The notes beneath the pieces are model-generated. The model was not told the origin of the DNA. It searched no databases and saw nothing but the letters and a program-made list of their open reading frames with translations. Shown here piece by piece: positions 32,714 through 38,844 of a stretch of DNA of 38,844 bases; the first letter of the stretch is position 1, and each line of letters starts with the position of its first letter. Origin of the DNA: Microscillaceae bacterium (lineage in GTDB: Bacteria > Bacteroidota > Bacteroidia > Cytophagales > Microscillaceae); assembly GCA_011390205.1 (NCBI GenBank), contig JAABSX010000040.1, positions 1-38,844 on the forward strand. Reading direction: 5' to 3'. A program made the position numbers and the translations under genes.

Positions 32714-33466
32714 ATGAAAAATAGATATTCATTTGCTTTTATCACTTTCCTGCTGCTGTCTTTGGCTGCTTGTAGCGAAGATTCATTCAATCAAAATAAC
32801 GCTTCTGGTGGAGGAGAATCAGGGCAAGGAGGTTCTTTGGCAAGATTTACCATCGCAGGTAGTTACCTCTATACTGTCAATAACAAATCACTCGTAACTT
32901 ATGACATCACCAGCAGCACCCCCCAAAGATTGTCCAATACCATAATAGGCAACAACATCGAGACCATATTCCCCTATCAAGATAAACTCTTCATTGGCTC
33001 ACAGACAGGGATGTATATCTACAGCCGTGCAAACCCTGCCCAGCCTTCTTTTATCTCTCTCTATGAGCATATCCAAAGCTGTGACCCCGTAGTGGCTCAG
33101 GGCAACTATGCCTACGTAACCCTCAGAAGTGGCACAGATTGCCGCTTTGGCAGCAATCTCTTAGATGTGATTGATGTCAGTAACCCTGCAGCACCTGAGA
33201 TTGTCAATTCTTATCAAATGCTAAACCCTCACGGACTGGGCATTGATGGCAATCTTTTATTTGTCTGCGAGGGGCGATACGGCCTTAAGGTCTATGATGC
33301 CAGCAATCCCGAAGACCCTACACTGATTCAATTTATTGAAGATTTTCAGGCTTATGATGTTATCCCACGCGATGGTGTGCTGATTATCACAGGAGATGAT
33401 GGCATCTTTCAGTATAGATACGACCAAGAAAATCAAACGATGACTTACCTTAGTCAGTTAAACTAA
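32714..33466 (+). CDS. LVIVD-repeat lipoprotein 2
   Basis: The protein is 250 aa. The start is the ATG at 32714 (MKNRYSFAFITFLLLSLAAC, Cys20); the frame upstream to 32630 is not signal-like. A Gly/Ser-rich tether (GGGESGQGGS) follows the lipid Cys, typical of proteins displayed away from the membrane. LVIVD blades follow: LYTVNNKSLVTYDI, LFIGSQTGMYIYSRANPAQP, LLDVIDVSNPAAPEIV, LFVCEGRYGLKVYDASNPED. Probably a partial or full propeller. It lies between lipoprotein 1 and the DUF3575 barrel, in the same orientation. Confidence 0.83.
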   Translation: MKNRYSFAFITFLLLSLAACSEDSFNQNNASGGGESGQGGSLARFTIAGSYLYTVNNKSLVTYDITSSTPQRLSNTIIGNNIETIFPYQDKLFIGSQTGMYIYSRANPAQPSFISLYEHIQSCDPVVAQGNYAYVTLRSGTDCRFGSNLLDVIDVSNPAAPEIVNSYQMLNPHGLGIDGNLLFVCEGRYGLKVYDASNPEDPTLIQFIEDFQAYDVIPRDGVLIITGDDGIFQYRYDQENQTMTYLSQLN

Positions 33467-33496
33467 ACTATCCTAAAATCTCAATAAGTTTATTTT

Positions 33497-34309
33497 ATGA
33501 AAAAGGCTATCTTACTGATGCTATTGCTTATAGGGGAACTTACAATAGCCGAAGCTCAGACAGAAACTAATAAACACAATACTAAACTTCCTACATTTAG
33601 AGAAGTGCCAAGCCTCACTTTTAAATATATCCCTTTGGCAGCACTAGAGCCGATTTATAACACCTTTGAGTTAGGGCTTGAATATAAATTTAAGCCCAAA
33701 CTCTCCATACAAGGACAGTTTGGATATGGCACACACAAATCTTCTATTTACTATGATGCTGACCTGGGAGATACTCCTTATCGAACATACAGAATGCGGG
33801 GAGAACTACGCTTTTATTTAGGCAGTAGCCGCTCAAATAAATCTACAAGACGGGTGCTGTATAGCTCAGAAGAATTAGAGCAATCTTCTGCCTACCAAAG
33901 CCATATTACGGAGCAAGATGCAAAAAAACATCAATACCTAGCCTTAGATATTGCTCATAAAAATACTATTTTTTTTGAGGCAGAAATGGTAGGGCAAGAC
34001 TGTGAAAATGGAGTATGTGCCTATGAGCGGTTTACCAATTATCAACGGATTAAGAATGTAAGTATAATGCACTTAAAGTATGGAATACAGCAATTTTATA
34101 CTAAAAACTTTTGTGTAGATTATTATGTGGGCTTGGGGCTTCGCTTTGTCAATGTTCGTCTATCTGACCCTAGCATCGAACAAGGACTTAGAAATGATGC
34201 GTTTTTTTTTGATGCTATAGATGCCCGTAGTCCAGGTACTTTCATAGTACCTAGTATTACTTTAGGTGTCAAGCTAGGCTATTCAATAGCACTCAAAAGG
34301 GTCAAGTGA
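33497..34309 (+). CDS. DUF3575-like outer-membrane beta-barrel protein
   Basis: This 270-aa protein has a signal peptide (MKKAILLMLLLIGELTIAEA, then Q). SLTFKYIPLAALEPIYNTFE, LGLEYKFKPKLSIQGQFGYG and MRGELRFYLG are the typical opening strands of DUF3575 barrels. A hydrophilic insert (about 110-165) contains CENGVCAYERF. The last strands VPSITLGVKLGYSIALK close the barrel. It is 30 bp after LVIVD lipoprotein 2 and likely their outer-membrane partner. A dispersed repeat starts 27 bp after its stop. Confidence 0.78.
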   Translation: MKKAILLMLLLIGELTIAEAQTETNKHNTKLPTFREVPSLTFKYIPLAALEPIYNTFELGLEYKFKPKLSIQGQFGYGTHKSSIYYDADLGDTPYRTYRMRGELRFYLGSSRSNKSTRRVLYSSEELEQSSAYQSHITEQDAKKHQYLALDIAHKNTIFFEAEMVGQDCENGVCAYERFTNYQRIKNVSIMHLKYGIQQFYTKNFCVDYYVGLGLRFVNVRLSDPSIEQGLRNDAFFFDAIDARSPGTFIVPSITLGVKLGYSIALKRVK

Positions 34310-34336
34310 TTTTGGTCTTTTTCTACTCATTTTCTC

Positions 34337-34436
34337 TCATTCTGGAAGAATCCGCTGTATGGCGCAGCCTCTTTTGTGTACGCCTTCAGATTCCTACGGA
34401 ATGACAATAGAGGAGAATCCGCTATACTGCGTAGCT
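34337..34436 (+). repeat. Dispersed palindromic repeat left of hsdR
   Basis: It begins TCATTCTGGAAGAATCCGCT, passes GATTCCTACGGAATGAC (hairpin ATTCC-TAC-GGAAT) and ends in AATCCGCTATACTGCGTAGC. It touches the hsdR stop codon at 34437. It has the same orientation and consensus as the copies at 37931-38060 and 38414-38844, so hsdR lies between direct repeats. Confidence 0.8.
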
Positions 34437-37400
34437 TTACGCTGCCCCTGTATTTTCATTAATCTGATTTACTATAGAAATGATTTTGGTGGCACTTGCA
34501 TCATCAAACACCCCTAATAGCCCTTGGTCATTGATATCGGTGAAAGGTGCTTCGAATAACATTCTTTTCTCTATAGTACCATTTTTTTCTAAGAAGGAAA
34601 TGATATTTTTGACAAAGGTCATTTGGTCTGCTTTTAGGTTTCCAGCCTGCATAAACTCAGAAAAGGCTGCATTGGCTGCTTGTATGTCAAGCCCGACTAT
34701 AGACCTTATGAATACGCCCAAGGGCTGCTCACCATATTCTTTGATAAAATCTTGCTTCGTTCCCCTCTCTTGCCCATCAAAAAGCATCTTTTCCAATGCT
34801 TGTAATTCTCCTGCTGTGATGGGAGTGTTGGTTCTTAACTTTTGTATCGTGATGTGCTGCTTGTTTTTTCGGATATAAGACTCTACCCTGTCTTTATATG
34901 ACTGCAAATTGGTGGACCACTCTATCAAAGGTACTTCTTCTACTTTGTCAAGGTCTATGCCATCTTCTATGGAAGTATAGACCGTTTCTGTGGGGTTACT
35001 TTCCAAGTATTTCATCAGTTCGCGCACTACTTTTCTAACTTCTTCTAGCCTTTTTACATGCACCTTTTGCCAGAAAGGCTGTGTCTGTAACTCTGCCAGC
35101 AAAGGGGCATTTTGCTTTACCTCTGGCACATTGACTTTACTGAGTTGGGCAGCAAGAGAAGAAACTTTGGTGATAAACCTAGAGCCATCTTTAGACGCTA
35201 ACATAGCCAGCTTTAAGTTGAGCATAATGATATCAAACCTTCTAGCAAGCTCATGGTCATCTTTATCGGGGAGGATTAGCTTAGAAACATGGGTTTTGAG
35301 GTGAATTACATCCACTTTACTGAGGTTTGCCCAGTTGGAGGCATGAGAGAAATGATGGACATGCCGTAAACTCATTTTTACCTGAAATCGCTCTTCATCT
35401 AGCTCTTTTACTTGTTGGTAGAGCTGATTTGTGAAGTATTCTTCTAGTTCTTTTTCTTCTTGGCTTACTTTGTCTTTCTCTCGGGTAGTGGTGATGATGT
35501 CTAGTTTTAGGTCAAATATTCTCTGTGTAAGGCTTAGTGCTGTATTGCCATTGATGCCCTCTGGGTTTTCTCCAAAGAATTCAAAATTCTGACAGTAATC
35601 AAAGATAATAAAATACTCCTTATCCATTTTAGGCCCAAAAAGGTCGGGGCATAGCCTTGTGCCTCTCCCTATCATCTGCCAAAACTTCGCATAGGATTTG
35701 ACCATTTTGAAGAATACAAGATTGACCACCCTAGGGGCATCTACGCCTGTATCCATCATATCTACCGAAACGGCTATCTGAGGGTCATTCTCTACTTTTT
35801 CGTTTACAAACTGATTCAGTAAGTCTTGTGCCTTAGATTCGTAATTATCAATCACTCTTAAGAAATGCCCTGCATGCTCAGGGTAATTTTTATTAAATCT
35901 CTCTTCTATAAAAATGGCATGCTGATGGCTTTTGGCAAAGATAATGGTCTTCCCTAGTTTGTCTCCACCTTGCACCTTCAAGCCATGGCTCATCAGGTGG
36001 TCTAAGACTTTATCTACAGTATCCGTATTGAAGAGCCAAGAGTTGAGGGCTGCACTTGAGATTTCATCGGGGACATCTCCTGTGCTAGGGTCTCCAAATT
36101 TCTCTTCGTATTCTTCCTTTTCTCTGTCAGAAAGCTCACGGTATTTAATGCCTTCTCGCATAAATTTGATTGGCACAGAGATTCCTTTTGGAGGAGTCAG
36201 AAAGCCATCTTTTACGGCGGTCTCTAGCTCATAGGCATAGGTAGGGTTATCATCATCTATCTCAAAGAGGGAGTAGGTGTTTCGGTCTATGTCTTTTTTG
36301 GGGGTGGCAGTCAGACCGAGGAGCATGGCATCAAAATACTCAAAAATAGCCCCATACTTCTTATAAACAGACCTATGTGCTTCATCTATGATAATCAAAT
36401 CAAAATGCCCCACCCCATAAAATCTCTTGCCATCGGTTTTGGAGGCATCTATCCTATTCATGATAGTAGGGTAGGTACTAAATACGAGCCTTGCCCCTTT
36501 ATCCTCTTTCTCTTTAGTGAGGTCTACAGCACTGAGGTGGGGCAGGTAGGTATTGAAAGCTTTGTTTTTGGCTTGGGAGACGAGTGCGTTTCTATCGGCT
36601 AGAAAGAGGACTCTTTTTACCCAATTACACTTGGTGAGCATATCTACAATGGCTGCTGCAGTACGTGTTTTGCCTGAGCCTGTAGCCATCACGAACAGGG
36701 CTTTTCTGCTGCCTGCTGTGAGTTTGCCTTGCTTGTCTTTACCCACAAAAGCTTCTGCAAGCCGCTGAATAGCCTCCTTTTGGTAGTATCTCCCTGCTAT
36801 ATTTTCATTGGCTTTAAAATCTCTGAGGTCTTTTCTGCTGGTTCTTCTATCTATAAGTCTCTGAAGCTCGTCTTTGGTGTAGAAGCCCTGTACTTCTCGC
36901 TCAGGGTAAAAGGTATCATCCCAGAGATAGGTCTCAAAACCATTGGTATAGAAGATAACAGGTCTTTGCCCGTGCATTTGCTCTAGGCAGTCTGCATACA
37001 GCTTGGCTTGGTGTTTTCCCTTTCGAGCATCTGCCATCGTTTTCTTGGCTTCTATCACTGCGAGCGGCTTGCCATCATCCCCCCAAAGCACATAATCTGC
37101 ATGGCCCTTGCCTGAGGAGTTGGTGGAGGTAGGCATGCCTTTTACCTCATATTCTAGCTCATAGCCTTCTCTGAGTTTGTCCCAAGAGGCTTCTTTGAGA
37201 GATTGGTCTATGTAAAGTTTCCTTGTGAGGTATTCGGAGATGAGCTGCGGGATTGCCTTCTCTATCTCTATTACTTTTTCTCTCTCTTGCTTACGCTCCT
37301 TGACCTCCTTTTCATGTTGCTCTATTTGCTGCTGTAAGGATGCTATCTGATTGGCTTGCTCTGCTAATTTCTTTCTTTCATTGGCGATTTGCTGGTTACT

Positions 37401-37883
37401 GAGGTCCAGATTTTGCTCTAGTTTTTGAAGTGCTGCTAGAGTTTCTTTTCTTTCTTCTCCTGTGGGGATGAGGCTTTCGTCAAATGCTGGGATACTTGGC
37501 TCTTCTTCTGCGTAATAAATCGCCAAAAAGCTCAAAAACCTAAATAGATTTTTAATGACGACCAAGGCGTCTTCTTGTCTGACGGGCTTGCCGTGGGCTG
37601 CATTGTTTCCAAATTTCTTGATGAGGTTGATTTCTCTAAACATAGAGGGATTCAAGATATCTTTAAAGCACTGCTCGTGCATGAGTGCCCCTAGGTTATC
37701 TGCATAAGGTCTTTCTAAATCTGGGTCATTGCTGTATAGCCATTGGATGGTTTTCTCCATCGCACTCCTACTAATGACTGCACAGGCTTTAGGGGAGATA
37801 AAGGTCAGATTCTCTGCTTCTTTTGCCTCTGTATAGATACTTATCCACTCTGTATCTATCTGTAAAAAACTAAAATTACTCAT
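34437..37883 (-). CDS. hsdR: Type I restriction enzyme R subunit (EcoEI-type HsdR)
   Basis: The protein is 1148 aa. The start [13 protein letters not shown] (ATG at 37883) is the family's usual start; a TTG at 37919 would add 12 residues. Order of domains: a DUF4145-like N-terminus (about 10-130), a coiled coil (about 145-210, [20 protein letters not shown]), then the HSDR_N nuclease with PD-(D/E)xK residues (ADYVLW, Asp263; VIEAKK, Glu278 and Lys280). The SF2 translocase follows: [10 protein letters not shown] (Walker A, about 399-406), IIIDEAHRS (500-503 DEAH), LGLTATP, and QMIGRGTRL (motif VI). A long EcoEI_R_C-type end completes it. It translocates and cuts unmodified DNA together with HsdM and HsdS. 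Neither partner is in the window; they would be expected upstream, to the right, beyond the GIY-YIG gene. Confidence 0.93.
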   Translation of the reverse strand: MSNFSFLQIDTEWISIYTEAKEAENLTFISPKACAVISRSAMEKTIQWLYSNDPDLERPYADNLGALMHEQCFKDILNPSMFREINLIKKFGNNAAHGKPVRQEDALVVIKNLFRFLSFLAIYYAEEEPSIPAFDESLIPTGEERKETLAALQKLEQNLDLSNQQIANERKKLAEQANQIASLQQQIEQHEKEVKERKQEREKVIEIEKAIPQLISEYLTRKLYIDQSLKEASWDKLREGYELEYEVKGMPTSTNSSGKGHADYVLWGDDGKPLAVIEAKKTMADARKGKHQAKLYADCLEQMHGQRPVIFYTNGFETYLWDDTFYPEREVQGFYTKDELQRLIDRRTSRKDLRDFKANENIAGRYYQKEAIQRLAEAFVGKDKQGKLTAGSRKALFVMATGSGKTRTAAAIVDMLTKCNWVKRVLFLADRNALVSQAKNKAFNTYLPHLSAVDLTKEKEDKGARLVFSTYPTIMNRIDASKTDGKRFYGVGHFDLIIIDEAHRSVYKKYGAIFEYFDAMLLGLTATPKKDIDRNTYSLFEIDDDNPTYAYELETAVKDGFLTPPKGISVPIKFMREGIKYRELSDREKEEYEEKFGDPSTGDVPDEISSAALNSWLFNTDTVDKVLDHLMSHGLKVQGGDKLGKTIIFAKSHQHAIFIEERFNKNYPEHAGHFLRVIDNYESKAQDLLNQFVNEKVENDPQIAVSVDMMDTGVDAPRVVNLVFFKMVKSYAKFWQMIGRGTRLCPDLFGPKMDKEYFIIFDYCQNFEFFGENPEGINGNTALSLTQRIFDLKLDIITTTREKDKVSQEEKELEEYFTNQLYQQVKELDEERFQVKMSLRHVHHFSHASNWANLSKVDVIHLKTHVSKLILPDKDDHELARRFDIIMLNLKLAMLASKDGSRFITKVSSLAAQLSKVNVPEVKQNAPLLAELQTQPFWQKVHVKRLEEVRKVVRELMKYLESNPTETVYTSIEDGIDLDKVEEVPLIEWSTNLQSYKDRVESYIRKNKQHITIQKLRTNTPITAGELQALEKMLFDGQERGTKQDFIKEYGEQPLGVFIRSIVGLDIQAANAAFSEFMQAGNLKADQMTFVKNIISFLEKNGTIEKRMLFEAPFTDINDQGLLGVFDDASATKIISIVNQINENTGAA

Positions 37884-37930
37884 CGCTTTTGATTGTTGGT
37901 TGTTACTCTCTATCTTCAAATGCTGTTATT

Positions 37931-38060
37931 TTTCATATTTCAGTGTCAGTATCGTACTGTCATTCTGGAAGAATCCGCTATACAGCGTAGCCCCCTTTGC
38001 AACACGCCCTCTTGCCACGCCTTCAGATTCCTACGGAATGACAGAAAAAGCACTACGGAA
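37931..38060 (+). repeat. Dispersed palindromic repeat between hsdR and the GIY-YIG gene
   Basis: 37931-37991 is the 61-base unit also found, inverted, at 24939-24999. It is followed by CACGCC-TTCAGATTCCTAC and two closing ACGGAATGACA segments. The hsdR start codon lies 48 bp to the left, so the promoter of hsdR must overlap this repeat or its edge. Confidence 0.8.
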
Positions 38061-38074
38061 TGACAGGTAAAGCA

Positions 38075-38380
38075 CTAATCTTCTTTAATCTCCTCATTCA
38101 AGAATTTCCATGCTGGATTAAACTCTCTGATAAGTTCTTCTTTCTTTGCTCTAGTCCAGTCTTTGATTTCCTTTTCAGCATCTATGGCATCATTTACGTA
38201 ATCAAATCTCTGCCAAAACACTAAATTATAACAATAATATTTACCTGCAAAGCTGTCAGGCTTCCCTCTATTGGCTTTGTGTTCTGCTATTCTTCTTTCT
38301 AAATCATTGGTGATACCCACATAAAGCACCGTTTTGTTTGGGTTAGTGGTGATATACACAAAATAGTTATGCTCGTTCAT
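38075..38380 (-). CDS. Small GIY-YIG nuclease-like protein, 101 aa
   Basis: The start is the ATG at 38380 (MNEHNYFVYITTNPNKTVLY). The frame is open to 38662, but that part is translated palindromic repeat. The GIY-YIG fold is almost all of the protein: FVYITT and LYVGIT supply the two name motifs (VYI, YVG), DLERRIAEHK carries the catalytic Arg helix, and EKEIKDWTRAKKEELI and FNPAWKFL form the C-terminal helices, with Glu near the usual metal-binding position. Small stand-alone proteins of this group (UPF0213-like) are frequent in Bacteroidota and of unknown role. Here the gene is enclosed on both sides by a dispersed hairpin repeat, which suggests the nuclease may act on or spread with that repeat. 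Confidence 0.88.
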   Translation of the reverse strand: MNEHNYFVYITTNPNKTVLYVGITNDLERRIAEHKANRGKPDSFAGKYYCYNLVFWQRFDYVNDAIDAEKEIKDWTRAKKEELIREFNPAWKFLNEEIKED

Positions 38381-38413
38381 TTTTAATATTTTATGATTGT
38401 TATTCTGTTTTCT

Positions 38414-38844
38414 GTCATTCTGGAAGAATCCGCTGTACGGCGTAGCTTTTTTCGTGTCCCTGTCATTCTGAAAGAATCTGCTGTACAGGTAGCTTTTTGT
38501 TTTTCTGTCATTCTGGAAGAATCCGCTGTACTGCGTAGCTTTTTTTGTCTCTGTCATTCTGGAAGAATCTGCTGTACTGCGTAGCCCCCTTTGTAACACG
38601 CCCTTTTGCCACGCCTTCGGATTCCTACGGAATGACAGGTAAAGCCCTACGGAATGACACACAAGTGGTTCTTGTCATTCTGAAAGAATCCACTGTACAG
38701 GTAGCTTTTTTTGTTTCTGTCATTCTGAAAGAATCCGCTGTACTGCGTAGCCCTCTTTGCAACACGCCCTTTTGCCACGCCTTCAGATTCCTACGGAATG
38801 ACACACAAGTGGTTCTTGTCATTCTGGAAGAATCTGCTGTACTG
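38414..38844 (+). repeat. Array of the dispersed palindromic repeat, continuing past the window
   Basis: Seven copies of GTCATTCTGRAAGAATC start near 38414, 38461, 38507, 38551, 38673, 38718 and 38816. Each is followed by YGCTGTACTGCGTAGC or the short form CTGTACAGGTAGC. Three inverted closers CTACGGAATGACA lie near 38630, 38648 and 38790, preceded by ACACGCCCTTTTGCCACGCC in two cases. Unit spacing is irregular (about 45 bp, or about 100 bp when the closer is included). Spurious open frames rich in FQNDR arise from it. Nothing else is visible to the end of the window. Confidence 0.85.

Noticed and set aside
38393-38584. Open frames within the palindromic repeats (also 38625-38822 minus and the 5' extension of the GIY-YIG frame to 38662)
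   Set aside because: They are translations of the repeat (FQNDR, RLRSTAD motifs recurring) and have no independent protein character.
38414-38844. Repeats at the right end as a CRISPR array
   Set aside because: Spacing is irregular, the intervals are themselves repeated, closers are inverted, and no cas gene is present.

Overview
The window looks like a chromosomal piece of a gliding-type member of the phylum Bacteroidota, most likely order Cytophagales. Three things suggest this. Two very large secreted proteins end in type B sorting domains of the type IX secretion system (T9SS). One of them forms an operon with a PorP/SprF-family and an OmpA/PD40-family protein. Several upstream regions carry the Bacteroidota -33/-7 promoter (TTG or TTTG, then TAnnTTTG), and Shine-Dalgarno sequences are largely absent. 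No rRNA, tRNA or CRISPR array was seen.

Layout. 1-4.7 kb: the 3' end of metG, a two-helix membrane protein, a MITE-like element, a small hypothetical gene, and on the minus strand an AAA+ ATPase and an FAD-dependent oxidoreductase. 5.1-12.8 kb: the T9SS surface-protein operon (1482-aa repeat protein, PorP/SprF-like, PD40/OmpA), closed by a terminator. 13.0-15.7 kb: ccoG-ccoH and a DsbD_2/SafE-type membrane protein, the accessory genes of a cbb3-type cytochrome oxidase. 15.8-21.9 kb: a glycosyltransferase, a large metallopeptidase-like/TolB-propeller/beta-barrel protein, and a GH3 lipoprotein. The last two sit behind a 65-bp sequence duplicated without a mismatch.

22.1-26.9 kb is a visibly AT-richer accessory block. 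It holds a tiny HTH protein, a small Cys-containing secreted protein, a six-bladed-propeller lipoprotein, a stub of a lipoprotein signal peptide and an 8-Cys protein. These lie among three copies of a non-coding module (hairpins, a TAnnTTTG box in two copies, a TTCAACGTTGAA palindrome and a micro-ORF starting MLQIS). The block ends in mobile-element debris: a 256-bp imperfect inverted repeat, the C-terminus of an IS110-family transposase and a 110-bp inverted-repeat element.

26.9-34.3 kb: a DUF481 outer-membrane protein, a second T9SS type B protein with a PKD domain, a membrane-anchored metallophosphoesterase, and an operon of two LVIVD lipoproteins plus a DUF3575 barrel. 34.3-38.8 kb: a type I restriction HsdR subunit and a small GIY-YIG nuclease gene, embedded in a dispersed palindromic repeat family. 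Other copies of that family lie inside the 24.9-25.1 kb module and show compensatory base changes in a hairpin.

The most unusual signals are the three-copy leader module with its gene cassettes (22.3-26.2 kb), the GIY-YIG-associated repeat family with covarying hairpins, the perfectly conserved promoter duplication in front of two unrelated genes, and the IS110 relic followed by a structured inverted-repeat element. All functional statements come from reading motifs by eye; no database search was run.
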